Notes under the pieces: generated by a model
What the model was told of the DNA's origin: nothing
Databases searched by the model: none
What the model saw: the letters and a program-made list of their open reading frames with translations, nothing else
Translations under genes and position numbers: made by a program
Shown here: positions 43,513 to 52,589 of the stretch, in pieces
How the letters are laid out: each line of letters opens with the position of its first letter
Position numbering within the stretch: position 1 is the stretch's first letter
NCBI RefSeq assembly: GCF_019134595.1
Contig: NZ_CP077770.1
Location: 1,136,001-1,200,000, forward strand
Length of the DNA stretch: 64,000 bases
From: Pseudoalteromonas shioyasakiensis
GTDB lineage: Bacteria > Pseudomonadota > Gammaproteobacteria > Enterobacterales > Alteromonadaceae
Direction: 5' to 3'

Positions 43513-45003
43513 TTGAAACATTCATTACTTGCTGCATTTTTATTAACTGCTTTCTCTAGTCAGGCAGCTGTGTCTGAGCAAAGTGAAAAGCTGGCTAACT
43601 ACGCGGTAGAGCAATATCAACAAGCGCAAATTCATACCTTAGAGAATTTAGTTTCGTATCCAACGGTAAATAAAGAAGGTCTAGCGACTCCTGATAACCC
43701 AGATTTCATTGGCTTTAAGTCGTTCTTAAAAATGAAAGCGGCTCAGTTTGGTTTTGATTATCAAGATTTAGGCTACACAGTATTAATTGGCATGGGGAAC
43801 CAAGCTGACAAAGTAACCATAGTAACCCATGGTGATGTGCAACCTGCAGATGCCAGTAAATGGCAGCAAAGTCCATTTAAAATGGATAAAACCTCTGAGC
43901 CAGGAAAGCTAATTGCACGTGGTACAGAAGATGATAAAGGCGCAATTGCGACTGCACTGCATGCAATGAAGGCGATTAAAGACAAGGGTATTACATTAAA
44001 TAACCGTATTGAATTAATGGTTTACCTTGCAGAAGAGTCTGACTGGGCACCACTCGAAGAGTTCATGAAAACCTATCAGCAACCAAAATACGCTGTCACT
44101 ATTGATGCTTCATACCCTGTGGTTGTTGCAGAAAAAGGCTGGAGCTTAATTGCCCCGACTTTCTCTGCGACCTCAGCACAAACAGGCTTATATGTTAGTG
44201 ACTTAAAAGGCGGCGCCTTTGTTAGCCAAATCCCTGAAGATGCCAGCGTGTTAGTACATAATGCTGATGCGGCGACAGTGGCTAAATTACACGACAATGT
44301 CGCTAAGCTTAAAAACGTCAAAGTGGCGATGACAGAGCAAGACAATGGCTTGTTAGTCCAAGTGAAGGGGATTTCAGCGCATTCATCTGAACCAGAAGCG
44401 GGTGAAAATGCCATCGCGCATCTTGCAGAAATCTTTAAAGGTATTGATCTTGAGAACAATAGTGATGGTCAAGCAATTGAGTTTATCAATCAGCTAATTG
44501 GTCTTGATTTATACGGCGCACAATTCGGTGAAATTGGTTACAAGCATGACTTTATGGGCCCGATGACTGTTTCGCCAACCTTATTAAGCCGTGACGGTAA
44601 CGACATTAAATTGTCGATTAATATGCGTCGTCCGGTAGGTAAACAAGAAGCGGTGCTTAAGCAGCAAATTAATGAAGCGCTTAGCGCTTGGCAAACCACT
44701 AATGGTGTTACGTTAAAAGACACTAAAGTGGTGATTGGTACGCCAATGCTGTTAGATGGTGCGCCTCATGCAGAGGCGTTACTCGATATCTTTAAGCACT
44801 TTACTGGCGATAAAGACGCGGGCTTTGTGTCAATTGGTGGTGGCACAAATGCTAAGTTATTTGATAATGCGGTGTCATTCGGCCCATCAATGCCAGGTAA
44901 AAAGTACACAGGCCACTCAGAGCATGAGTTTATTACTGAAGAGCAGTTAGCACTGAATTTAAAAATGTACACTGCAATGATGATTAAGCTAGGTAATATG
45001 TAA
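43513..45003 (+). CDS. Secreted M20-family dipeptidase (PepV-like)
   Basis: A 496-residue zinc peptidase starting from TTG, with CTGGAG upstream; no in-frame ATG gives the signal peptide MKHSLLAAFLLTAFSSQAA. Metal-site motifs are IVTHGDVQP (about 101-109), GTEDDKG (about 136-142), LAEESDW (about 171-177) and ATIDASYP-like DASY, plus a C-terminal His in GHSEHEFI. These match M20A dipeptidases of the PepV/carnosinase branch. Export to the periplasm suggests hydrolysis of imported peptides. Single-gene unit with its own terminator. Confidence 0.9.
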   Translation: MKHSLLAAFLLTAFSSQAAVSEQSEKLANYAVEQYQQAQIHTLENLVSYPTVNKEGLATPDNPDFIGFKSFLKMKAAQFGFDYQDLGYTVLIGMGNQADKVTIVTHGDVQPADASKWQQSPFKMDKTSEPGKLIARGTEDDKGAIATALHAMKAIKDKGITLNNRIELMVYLAEESDWAPLEEFMKTYQQPKYAVTIDASYPVVVAEKGWSLIAPTFSATSAQTGLYVSDLKGGAFVSQIPEDASVLVHNADAATVAKLHDNVAKLKNVKVAMTEQDNGLLVQVKGISAHSSEPEAGENAIAHLAEIFKGIDLENNSDGQAIEFINQLIGLDLYGAQFGEIGYKHDFMGPMTVSPTLLSRDGNDIKLSINMRRPVGKQEAVLKQQINEALSAWQTTNGVTLKDTKVVIGTPMLLDGAPHAEALLDIFKHFTGDKDAGFVSIGGGTNAKLFDNAVSFGPSMPGKKYTGHSEHEFITEEQLALNLKMYTAMMIKLGNM

Positions 45004-45017
45004 TTCTATAAACTGAA

Positions 45018-45043
45018 AACGCCACTTTATAGTGGCGTTTTTT
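45018..45043 (+). terminator. Rho-independent terminator after the dipeptidase
   Basis: Stem AACGCCACT (45018-45026), loop TTAT, AGTGGCGTT (45031-45039), then a T-run. Confidence 0.9.
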
Positions 45044-45069
45044 GTTTAAAGCTGTTGGCTCATTTCAGT

Positions 45070-45861
45070 TTAAAACTGGGCAACAAACTTAAGGTTGTAA
45101 AGTTCAGCAGAGCCGCTTTCAGTGTAATTAGCGGTTAAATAGTATTTATCATTAATAAAGTACTTACCTTGTAAAACGAGTTCAGAATCATCCAAACCTG
45201 CGCCTATGGCATAGTGTTCGCCGAAGTAGTAGTTGATCATGGCATTACTTGCTGAATTATTAAGACTGTCTTGGTGGCCAACATCAACAGTAATGTAATG
45301 GCTGCCGCTTAAATGATTAAAGTATCTAGCAGAGACATTCCAAACGTCAAGTTCATCATCTGTTTCTGCGCTAAAACCAAGGTAATCCTTATCGTTGATT
45401 TGGAGGTTATACTGGGCTTTTAAGCGGAAATAATCATCACCATATTCACGCACATCCCTATTTACAGAGACTTTTATGGCATCGGCAAATAAGTAGCCTA
45501 TTCCTAGGGTATAGTCATCAGCATCATCAACATCGTAAATTTCACCTGTAACAAACCAGTTTTTATAATACCCTTCACCAAACATGCCGAGATAATCAGT
45601 GTAATCGCTATTAAAGTAATTCACTCGAATGTTTGAATCTGTATCTAGGTAGCCATAATCATCAAGTACCCCAGAGCTTTGCTGCTCCTCAAAGTAGTAA
45701 TGACTCACTAATTGGTAAGCATTAAAACTATATCTGTGATTCTCTATGTGCGTATAGTCGATACTATTGAACCATTGTTTACTCACCAGTTGTTCTGTTG
45801 CGATTGAGCAGCTTGAATAAGCAAGTGTTGCCAGAGCAATAGGGGCTAGTTGTTTAAACAT
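45070..45861 (-). CDS. Putative outer membrane porin
   Basis: A 263-residue exported protein starting at 45859-45861 (MFKQLAPIALATLAYSSCSIATEQ), with AAGGAT seven bases upstream; the longer frame has no ribosome binding site. The mature region alternates beta strands rich in Tyr and Asp with short turns (NYFNSDYTDYLGMFGEGYYKNW, YTLGIGYLFADAIKVSV, INYYFGEHYAIGAG) and ends LYNLKFVAQF with a terminal Phe, the standard signal for barrel assembly. It fits the putative porin families of Alteromonadales. Specificity is unknown. Confidence 0.72.
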   Translation of the reverse strand: MFKQLAPIALATLAYSSCSIATEQLVSKQWFNSIDYTHIENHRYSFNAYQLVSHYYFEEQQSSGVLDDYGYLDTDSNIRVNYFNSDYTDYLGMFGEGYYKNWFVTGEIYDVDDADDYTLGIGYLFADAIKVSVNRDVREYGDDYFRLKAQYNLQINDKDYLGFSAETDDELDVWNVSARYFNHLSGSHYITVDVGHQDSLNNSASNAMINYYFGEHYAIGAGLDDSELVLQGKYFINDKYYLTANYTESGSAELYNLKFVAQF

Positions 45862-45987
45862 ACATATCCTTGTTGTATTTGGTTTTGTTTCATAAAGATA
45901 ATACAACAAGCTGGTATATACATTGTAATAAAGTGTTGTGGGTCTGTTAGAATATGAAGAGGCCAAGCAGCGCTTGGCCTACAGAGA

Positions 45988-46416
45988 TTAATTGAGCGTT
46001 GTGGTGAGTGATATTTCGGCATTCATCAGTTTAGAAATAGGGCAGCCTTGCTTAGTTTGCTCACAAAGTTGCTCAAATTTTTCGCTCGAAATTTCAGTTA
46101 TTTTTGCACTAACATCAAGTGCAATGTGGCTCACTTCGAAGCCGTCATCAACTTCATCAAGGTTCACTGTTGCTTTGGTCGTTATGTCGTCAGCGACAAA
46201 GCCTGCTTCAGTTAGTGCAAGCGATAGCGCCATGCTAAAACAGCTACTGTGTGCCGCTGCAACCAGCTCTTCAGGGTTAGTGCCCGGCTTATCTTCAAAG
46301 CGAGTGTTAAAGCCAAATGGCTGTTTCTCAAGCGCGCCACTTTGACTAGAAATATAGCCTTTGCCAGATTTAATATCACCAGACCAACTCGTATGTGCAG
46401 ATTTTTTAATCGTCAT
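45988..46416 (-). CDS. OsmC-family peroxiredoxin
   Basis: A 142-residue thiol peroxidase of the OsmC/Ohr superfamily, reducing organic hydroperoxides. The start is the second of two ATGs six bases apart (46414-46416), because GGAG abuts the first and is six bases from the second. The two redox cysteines are Cys59 (HSSCF) and Cys125 (GCPISK), with Arg39 and Glu49/50 in the expected places (TRFED, NPEEL). The subgroup is OsmC, not Ohr, by the spacing and the SWSGD-like N-terminus. Single gene. Confidence 0.92.
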   Translation of the reverse strand: MTIKKSAHTSWSGDIKSGKGYISSQSGALEKQPFGFNTRFEDKPGTNPEELVAAAHSSCFSMALSLALTEAGFVADDITTKATVNLDEVDDGFEVSHIALDVSAKITEISSEKFEQLCEQTKQGCPISKLMNAEISLTTTLN

Positions 46417-46505
46417 CGTCATCTCCTTTGTAAATTTTTTCGACAACCGTGAAAGGCTTTCAGGGTTTTGTGCCGAAAACTGTGAGTTAACGATATAAGT
46501 GCAAC

Positions 46506-46658
46506 TTAAACGCCAATATTTCTTTTCGCTTCGCGCTTGCAACGCTCTGAGCAGTACTTTACATGCTCCCAGTCACGTTGCCATTTTTTACGCCACATAA
46601 ATGGCCTGTCGCAAACGGGGCAGGTTTTGCTGGGTAAATTAAGTTTTTTATGAGCCAT
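46506..46658 (-). CDS. DUF2256 zinc-ribbon-like protein, coupled to photolyase
   Basis: A 50-residue protein ([20 protein letters not shown] at the start, then [19 protein letters not shown]) with four cysteines in two pairs, CPVC and CSERC, suggesting one zinc site. It is a complete DUF2256 protein. Its ATG lies 11 bases inside the 3' end of the photolyase/cryptochrome gene, so translation is coupled. DUF2256 genes are often found next to this photolyase branch; the function is unknown. The C-terminus is basic, which would suit DNA or RNA contact. Confidence 0.85.
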   Translation of the reverse strand: MAHKKLNLPSKTCPVCDRPFMWRKKWQRDWEHVKYCSERCKREAKRNIGV

Positions 46659-48144
46659 GGCGTTGTCTTTTAAGGCTTATCACATGCTTATTCAGTACGG
46701 CTTTTGTGCCACGTTTTACATCATCACGTTCTCGAAATGACCATAATCGCTCACGTGCCTGCTTTGCTGCGTGTTCTATATCGACCATGGGCTCAGGGTA
46801 GTCTTCGCTAAGTTTAAAGTTATTAAACAAGGCCTCCATTGGCGGCTGTTGCCATGGCTGGTGGAGATCTTCGATGGGTAGGCTTTTAAGTTCAGGGCAC
46901 CATGTTTTTATAAATATACCATCTGAGTCTTTATCTTCAGATTGCTTTATTGGGTTATACAAACGAATCGTGTTGGTTCCTGTGACAGATGCTTGCATTT
47001 GGATTTGTGGGTAGTGAATACCCGGCTCAAAATCTAAAAAATAACGCGATAAAATAAAGCTGACGGATTGCCAATGAATGTTCATATGATGAGTCATAAA
47101 ACTGACTAACATAGCGCGCATTCGAAAGTTAATGTAACCCGTTGCTGCTAGGCAGCGCATGCACGCATCAATAATGGGAATACCTGTTTGACCTTGCTCA
47201 AAGCGCTTTAGGTGCTCAGCAACATGTTCATCATTACGATAAGGGTAGTGCTTATAGCCCGCATTTTGTGGTGCAAACTCCATGCTGCATTGAGTTTCGA
47301 ATTTTTGCATAAAATGGCAATGCCAATGTAATCGTGACTCAAATGCATGCAATGAACGTCGCCAACTTTTAGGTTGTTTTGGTAGATAGTATCTTAATGT
47401 TTGATAAACCTGCCTTAGGCTTAAATTTCCCCACGCTAAATATGGAGAGAGCCTTGAGCATGAGTCTCTGCTTTTTGATGGGCTTGAAATACCGCTTTGG
47501 TAGTTTTTCGCACGTTCTTCTATAAAGCTCTGAAGGCAAGCTCTGGCTGCATGAGGGCCGCCATATTGAAACTGCGGGTCGTGCTTAAGAAAATCATCAA
47601 CACAGGTTGCTGCTTGGTAATTATGAGGCTGCACTGCATTAAAGGCTTGCCAATTTGGCGTTACAAGACGTTGGTTCATCACACCATGCCAATGTGTTTG
47701 CCAATCAAACTGTTTTGGTCGCGCTCGTTTTACACCTCCAAGTGGCGTTTCGTGCCATGGAATTGCTTTGTTGTTTAGCCAGCGTTTGACCTGTTTATCT
47801 CGCTCAAAGGTATTGTAAAGACCTATTTCTTCATGACTATAAACCCCTGCAATATCAAAATCTTCACTAAGGGTTTCTAACAAGGTAATCATTTCTAAAT
47901 TATAAATGGCGATTCCAGCGTTATATTTTTCGAGCTGTTGGTTGATGTCTTTAAGTGACTGAGCAACAAAACGCCAGTGCCTAAAGCTGTAATGGGGGTC
48001 TTCGAGTACCAGTGGCTCAAAGTTGTAAATAAGTAAGCAAGGCAGCTCTGATGCAATTGCACTGGCAAGTGGCTGATGATCAGATAGTCGTAGGTCACGT
48101 TTAAACCAAACAAGATTTACTTTTTGTTTTTTTGAGCCTGCCAT
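46648..48144 (-). CDS. Photolyase/cryptochrome-family flavoprotein
   Basis: A 498-residue protein starting at 48142-48144 ([22 protein letters not shown]); the ribosome binding site is poor and the longer frame has no signal of its own. Residues about 8-170 form the alpha/beta antenna domain. The FAD domain shows [48 protein letters not shown] and [20 protein letters not shown], all family landmarks. At the position where CPD photolyases have a WQW-type lesion contact, this protein reads PQIQMQAS, so the substrate or function may differ. It is coupled to a DUF2256 gene. Repair of UV lesions or light signalling are both possible. Confidence 0.85.
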   Translation of the reverse strand: MAGSKKQKVNLVWFKRDLRLSDHQPLASAIASELPCLLIYNFEPLVLEDPHYSFRHWRFVAQSLKDINQQLEKYNAGIAIYNLEMITLLETLSEDFDIAGVYSHEEIGLYNTFERDKQVKRWLNNKAIPWHETPLGGVKRARPKQFDWQTHWHGVMNQRLVTPNWQAFNAVQPHNYQAATCVDDFLKHDPQFQYGGPHAARACLQSFIEERAKNYQSGISSPSKSRDSCSRLSPYLAWGNLSLRQVYQTLRYYLPKQPKSWRRSLHAFESRLHWHCHFMQKFETQCSMEFAPQNAGYKHYPYRNDEHVAEHLKRFEQGQTGIPIIDACMRCLAATGYINFRMRAMLVSFMTHHMNIHWQSVSFILSRYFLDFEPGIHYPQIQMQASVTGTNTIRLYNPIKQSEDKDSDGIFIKTWCPELKSLPIEDLHQPWQQPPMEALFNNFKLSEDYPEPMVDIEHAAKQARERLWSFRERDDVKRGTKAVLNKHVISLKRQRHGS

Positions 48145-48312
48145 AAACGTGGAGTTGAAAATTGCTTTGATGATTATACGTAGCAAGTCACAACTTAGAT
48201 TAATTACTAAAGCAATCCACAAAGTTTCCACATTTGTAGCATATTGCCCACACACTTTTGGATGGTATTCAGATTATGCTTACGGTCAATTGAATGACAT
48301 AAGAGGCTCGCT

Positions 48313-48600
48313 ATGAAGCAATTATCTGCACTTTCTGTTTTAGCTATTTCGTTGTTAGCCACAGCGCCCGCTTGCTTTGCTCGCGACCATCAAGGCGGTC
48401 CACCCCAGCGACCTGACTTTGCATCGATTGATATTGATGGCAATGGGGCGATTGATTTTACTGAGTTTAGTGAACAGCCTATGCCTGAAGATATGCTGCA
48501 AACCATTTTTAATGACATGGATGCTGATCAAAATGGTGAAGTAACTGAAGACGAGTTCAACAACCATAAACCACCAAAACGTAAGGAAAATCAACGATGA
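48313..48600 (+). CDS. Exported EF-hand calcium-binding protein
   Basis: A 95-residue protein with a Sec signal (ends near CFARDH). Two EF-hand loops are visible: DIDGNGAIDFTEF (about 40-52) and DMDADQNGEVTEDEF (about 68-82), both with Asp/Asn at calcium positions 1, 3 and 5 and an acidic residue at 12. The tail is basic and proline-rich (KPPKRKENQR). It overlaps the next gene as ATGA. It may be a periplasmic calcium buffer or sensor; role unknown. Confidence 0.8.
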   Translation: MKQLSALSVLAISLLATAPACFARDHQGGPPQRPDFASIDIDGNGAIDFTEFSEQPMPEDMLQTIFNDMDADQNGEVTEDEFNNHKPPKRKENQR

Positions 48601-49064
48601 TCAACAGTGTTTCATCGGGTGCGAATTTTCAGCCCATGCAACGACCTCAAGCAGAGCCGTTGACCAGTGAACAAACAGAGTTAATGAATGAGACCTTAGC
48701 TCAGTTTGATCCTGAAAACTTAACTGCAGAAGATGCACAATCTATTATGCAAACATTTATGGATGCGGGTATTCAACCGGGTCAAGAAATGGAAGCAATT
48801 ATGGCTGAAGCTGGCTTTGATGCCGCTGAAGTCGGTGAATTAGGTCGTCCTGAAGGTGAGCGTCCGCCTGGTCCGCCACCACCGCCGCCAAGTGGTAATT
48901 CACTTGAGCAGGTTGATAGCGAAGAAGTTGTCAGTTATTTAGATGAGTTGTTAGCGCAATATTCTGATCAACTGGGAGAAGAAGATAAAGAAGCGATTCT
49001 AGCCTCTGTGCAAGAAAAGTTTGGTTTATCTGAAGGTGATTCGCTGTTATCGGTCACAGCGTAA
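48597..49064 (+). CDS. Acidic helical protein with polyproline linker, co-translated with EF-hand protein
   Basis: A 155-residue protein with no signal peptide or transmembrane segment, starting in an ATGA overlap with the EF-hand gene. It has an acidic helical N-terminal half (about 20-85), a linker ERPPGPPPPPPSGN (about 87-100), and a second acidic helical part (about 100-155, VSYLDELLAQYSDQLGEEDKEAI). The helices resemble degenerate EF-hand pairs without recognisable calcium loops. Function unknown. The tight coupling suggests it acts with the upstream protein, although one is predicted exported and the other not. Confidence 0.65.
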   Translation: MINSVSSGANFQPMQRPQAEPLTSEQTELMNETLAQFDPENLTAEDAQSIMQTFMDAGIQPGQEMEAIMAEAGFDAAEVGELGRPEGERPPGPPPPPPSGNSLEQVDSEEVVSYLDELLAQYSDQLGEEDKEAILASVQEKFGLSEGDSLLSVTA

Positions 49065-49068
49065 ATCA

Positions 49069-49095
49069 CAAAGCGGTCATGATGACCGCTTTTTT
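49069..49095. terminator. Strong terminator hairpin
   Basis: Perfect 11-base inverted repeat AAAGCGGTCAT (49069-49079) and ATGACCGCTTT (49081-49091) followed by more T residues, downstream of the EF-hand gene pair and also serving the convergent azoreductase gene. Confidence 0.9.
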
Positions 49096-49118
49096 ATATT
49101 TAACTTATTAGTCACTTA

Positions 49119-49718
49119 TTAAAGTGCTGCAGCAAAAGCATTGATTTCGTTTTGTGCTGTTTCTAAGCTTTGCTCCGCGCCCGGCATCGCAAGGCCCTCT
49201 GCATAAATAAAGTTAACGTCAGTCATACCCACAAAACCAAGTACACCTTTTAAGTATGTAGTTTGGGTATCCGTGTCGGTGCCTTGATATACACCACCAC
49301 GCGCAGCAAGTATCACTACTTTTTTGTCTTTAATTAAACCTACAGCGCCTTGCTCTGTGTATTTAAATGTAATACCAGCACGAGCAATACGATCAATCCA
49401 AGCTTTAAATGTTGATGGAATACCAAAGTTGTACATTGGCATACCAATAACAATCAGGTCGTTATCGTTAAGTTCAGCAATTAAATCGTCAGAAATTGCA
49501 GCAAGTGCTTTTTGCTCATCGCTGCGTTCGTTTGCATCAGTCATCCAAGCAGCCATTTCTGTCTGCGTTAAGTGAGCAATCGCATTGTCGCTTAAATCGC
49601 GAGTTGTTACTGAAATTTGTTGGTTGTTAGCAAGCTGCTCAACAAATTGTTGGCTAAGTTTGGTTGAATTACCTTGTTCACCATTTAAAGATGAATTTAA
49701 CACAAGTACTTTTTTCAT
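49119..49718 (-). CDS. azoR: FMN-dependent NADH-azoreductase
   Basis: A 199-residue flavodoxin-fold quinone/azo reductase. Of two adjacent ATGs the second (49716-49718) has the better spacing to AGGTG. Family motifs are NSSLNGEQGNSTKLS at the N-terminus (FMN phosphate), PMYNFGIPSTFKAWIDRI at about 95-113 (FMN ring) and AARGGVY near 140. These enzymes carry out two-electron reduction of quinones and azo compounds with NADH, protecting against electrophiles. Single-gene unit. Confidence 0.93.
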   Translation of the reverse strand: MKKVLVLNSSLNGEQGNSTKLSQQFVEQLANNQQISVTTRDLSDNAIAHLTQTEMAAWMTDANERSDEQKALAAISDDLIAELNDNDLIVIGMPMYNFGIPSTFKAWIDRIARAGITFKYTEQGAVGLIKDKKVVILAARGGVYQGTDTDTQTTYLKGVLGFVGMTDVNFIYAEGLAMPGAEQSLETAQNEINAFAAAL

Positions 49719-49905
49719 CATGTCACCTAAGAAAACTGAAGTTGTGCAGCCATTATAATTAGCAAAAAATAAATTAATAATGCTATTAATCGAGTGTTAT
49801 GTTCGCTTTAAACGAATATGATAGGTACCTAGATTTGCCTGCTGTTCTTCCTTTTTAATTTAATGTTATTATTGTAGGAACAATAAAAATGAAATGGACT
49901 TTATT

Positions 49906-51828
49906 ATGAAGTACTTACTGCTTACTCTTTTTGCAGTGCTGAGCTTAATGCCCCGTGCTGCTGAAAACACGCAACTCCCTGTTGAATCATTTGCCTCTTT
50001 ACGCGCTTTTAGCCAAGTAAAATTTTCGCCTAGTGGCGAATATATATCGTTTATTCGAAATGTGAATGGTGAGTTGGTTTTAATGGTTTATAACCGTAAA
50101 ACTAAAGAAGCCGATTCTATTATTCGCTCAGATAATCACACTATTTTCTTCGATTGGTATGAGTGGGCTAATGATGAAGTACTGCTTCTAGGTGCGCGCT
50201 ACATTCAACGTCAATTTGGCGGCCCTAAATATACCTCTACGCGTTTATATGCATACAACATAAATGGTGATGGTAAGGCAAAACTAGCTATAAAGCCTAA
50301 CTTTAATCGTGATGAACGCCAACCGCAATTTGGTGATCAGGTCATCAGCTTTTTAACCGATAAAAAAGATAAAATCTTAGTTCAAGGTGACTTTGATGTT
50401 GCCAATGCCCCTGGCGTGTATGAACTTGATTTAAGTACACTTCGTAAGAAAAAAATTCAGCGCTCACGTAGTAAAGTTATTGATTGGACAGCAGATCGCC
50501 AAGGTAATGTGCGTATTGCCCTAAAAATGGATGAAGACGAATTTGAATATATTCTTTATGACGAAGATCGAGATAACCGTAAAACGTTATTCAAATATAA
50601 AGCATTTAGCCCTGATGTAGTGACTGTTTTGGGCTTCGATAAAGACCCTAATATTCTTTACTTCAAAGCTCTTAAAGATGGCTATGATGCGCTTTATAAA
50701 ATGGACCTAACGACCATGAAAAAAGAGTTAGTGTTCAGCGATGATAACTATGACTTCGATGGTCATATATTCTATTCATCTCTTACAGGTGAAGTAGCAG
50801 GGTTTACGCACTCTCAATTAGATGAGGGGATCCGTTACTGGGATGAGGATTTAAATAAGCTCTATACAGGTTTGCGCGCTGTTTTACCTAAAGATAAATT
50901 TGATATTGATATTATTGATACCAGTAAAGAACAGCGTCAATATGTGGTTTACGTTTCAGGTGAGCAAATCCCTGGTACCTATATGTTGGGTGACCGGGAT
51001 TCTAACGAATTAACTGCATTTGCCTCGGCATTTCCAGATGTTGATGAAACTGTTTTCAGCGGTAAAAAGAAAATTAGTTATAAAGCCCGTGATGGCTTAA
51101 CTATTGAAGGGTATTTAACTCTACCTGTGGGTTACAAAGAAGGTGATAAGTTACCAACTATAGTGTTCCCTCATGGCGGGCCAATGGCTCGTGATTACGC
51201 TGGCTTTGACTATTGGACTGCGTTACTTGCTTATAATGGTTATGCAGTACTGCAACCAAACTTCCGTGGTTCAAGTGGCTATGGGCATGAATTTGAGATG
51301 GCTGCAGTTCAAGGCTTTGGTAAAGAAATGCAAGATGATTTGCAAGATGCGGCGAATTGGCTTGTTGAAGAAGGTATCGCTAATAAAGATAAAATTTGTA
51401 TTGGCGGGGCAAGTTATGGTGGCTATGCCGCATTAATGGCAGTGGTTAAACACCCTGAAACATTCAAATGTGCAGCAAGTTTTGCTGGCGTTACTGATCT
51501 TGAGCGCATTGTTAGTAAGGCGCGTTATTTTACTAATAAAGAAATTGTGCGTAAGCAGTTTGGGACTGATGGCGACAAACTAGAAAAAGTGTCGCCTGTT
51601 AATTTTGCAAAGCAAATTAATCGTCCGGTGCTATTGGTTCATGGCTCTGATGATAACGTGGTGCCTGTTTATCACAGCCGTGAAATGGATGATGAACTTA
51701 AAGACGAAGGCAAAGATGTTACTTACATTGAGCTCAAAGACGGCGACCATTACTTATCGCACCAGCCATATAGAATTAAAACGTTGAAAGCGTTTTTAGA
51801 GTTCTTTGATAAGAACTTGAAAAACTAG
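49906..51828 (+). CDS. Secreted S9-family peptidase (acylaminoacyl-peptidase/DPP type)
   Basis: A 640-residue exported serine peptidase. The start at 49906 (MKYLLLTLFAVLSLM) opens a Sec signal; an ATG at 49894 is possible. A seven-bladed propeller (about 30-370) precedes an alpha/beta-hydrolase domain: oxyanion region HGGPMARD, nucleophile Ser in GGASYGGYAAL (about 503), Asp in HGSDDNVVP (about 582) and His in DGDHYLS (about 614). A six-codon open frame from 49889 ends in TGA overlapping the 49906 ATG. The stop codon TAG at 51826-51828 is the first three bases of a 268-bp repeat element, so the original C-terminus may have differed. Likely digests oligopeptides in the periplasm. Confidence 0.9.
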   Translation: MKYLLLTLFAVLSLMPRAAENTQLPVESFASLRAFSQVKFSPSGEYISFIRNVNGELVLMVYNRKTKEADSIIRSDNHTIFFDWYEWANDEVLLLGARYIQRQFGGPKYTSTRLYAYNINGDGKAKLAIKPNFNRDERQPQFGDQVISFLTDKKDKILVQGDFDVANAPGVYELDLSTLRKKKIQRSRSKVIDWTADRQGNVRIALKMDEDEFEYILYDEDRDNRKTLFKYKAFSPDVVTVLGFDKDPNILYFKALKDGYDALYKMDLTTMKKELVFSDDNYDFDGHIFYSSLTGEVAGFTHSQLDEGIRYWDEDLNKLYTGLRAVLPKDKFDIDIIDTSKEQRQYVVYVSGEQIPGTYMLGDRDSNELTAFASAFPDVDETVFSGKKKISYKARDGLTIEGYLTLPVGYKEGDKLPTIVFPHGGPMARDYAGFDYWTALLAYNGYAVLQPNFRGSSGYGHEFEMAAVQGFGKEMQDDLQDAANWLVEEGIANKDKICIGGASYGGYAALMAVVKHPETFKCAASFAGVTDLERIVSKARYFTNKEIVRKQFGTDGDKLEKVSPVNFAKQINRPVLLVHGSDDNVVPVYHSREMDDELKDEGKDVTYIELKDGDHYLSHQPYRIKTLKAFLEFFDKNLKN

Positions 51829-52093
51829 GGCGTGTTGGCCTTTGTGGATTGAAATTTGTTCACTCTAGGTGCGATTTAATCGCGGCGCGAGATTTGTAAC
51901 CTAGTGGGCTAAGTAAAAATCGAGCAACAAAGAGTTAATCGCCCCTAGAAAGAACCCGAAGGGCAGCGCGTGTTTGGCATTAATGCTGCATTATCGCCTA
52001 TTTATGTGGAACAACCACACTACATAGGCTCTGCCTTGCCTAAATACCAAACACACTGCTGCAAAATCAATCATAAAAGGTCAACACGCCCTA
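51826..52093. mobile_element. 268-bp MITE-like element with 18-bp terminal inverted repeats
   Basis: Ends TAGGGCGTGTTGGCCTTT (51826-51843) and AAAGGTCAACACGCCCTA (52076-52093) are inverted repeats with one mismatch. Nested pairs inside include GCAGC/GCTGC-flanked GTGTTTGG and CCAAACAC, and GCCTAT/ATAGGC around a central CCACA hairpin, so the whole element can fold into a long imperfect hairpin. There is no coding capacity. No target-site duplication is evident. A solo end-like sequence, CTAGGGCATGTTGACC, occurs at about 56972. This explains the 313-bp gene-free stretch after the S9 peptidase. Confidence 0.8.
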
Positions 52094-52095
52094 TT

Positions 52096-52120
52096 AAAGG
52101 CGACCTAGGTCGCCTTTTTT
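52096..52120. terminator. Bidirectional terminator
   Basis: AAAGGCGACC (52096-52105) pairs perfectly with GGTCGCCTTT (52108-52117), followed by T residues. It probably served the S9 peptidase gene before the repeat element came to lie between them, and it serves the convergent lipoprotein gene. Confidence 0.88.
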
Positions 52121-52142
52121 AATACCTGATTCTGCGTCAATT

Positions 52143-52529
52143 TTATTTATAGGCTAATTCAGCATCAATATTGCGCATTAAGTTGGTAACCCAATTGATA
52201 TATTGGCGGTGAATTTTTTTGCCATTGTAATCAAGGTTTATCGAATCTTTGTAATTAATAGAGTATTCTTGCTCGTTAAACGTAATATCAACGCGTAATT
52301 GGTGTTTACGAATATCTAGTTTTCCTAAGATTTGACCTTCGGCATTTGAACGACACGTCCAGCCTAGTTTCATACATGCTTTTAAAATATTAGTTTTGAT
52401 ACTTTCAAGGTCATGTTGGCCAGACGCCATTTGCGGTACAGGGTTTGCGTCAAAGTTACGAATAGGCACACTGGTACTACAAGCAGAAAGTGTAAGTAGC
52501 GTAAGAAGTGCAAGCGCTGCCTTTTTCAT
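52143..52529 (-). CDS. Small conserved lipoprotein, unknown function
   Basis: A 128-residue lipoprotein (MKKAALALLTLLTLSACS, lipobox LSAC, Cys 17). The mature part has two cysteines (ACMKLGWTC) and a beta-rich domain (QLRVDITFNEQEYSINYKDS, DYNGKKIHRQYINWV). Similar small lipoproteins with ACxxxGW and a terminal NWVxxL motif are widespread in gammaproteobacteria, without known function. AAGGA precedes the ATG. Single-gene unit. Confidence 0.78.
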   Translation of the reverse strand: MKKAALALLTLLTLSACSTSVPIRNFDANPVPQMASGQHDLESIKTNILKACMKLGWTCRSNAEGQILGKLDIRKHQLRVDITFNEQEYSINYKDSINLDYNGKKIHRQYINWVTNLMRNIDAELAYK

Positions 52530-52589
52530 AGTAAATCCTTTTTATGGGAACAAAATCAGCGCGATTATGCGCTTTTTTTACTGCGGGGT

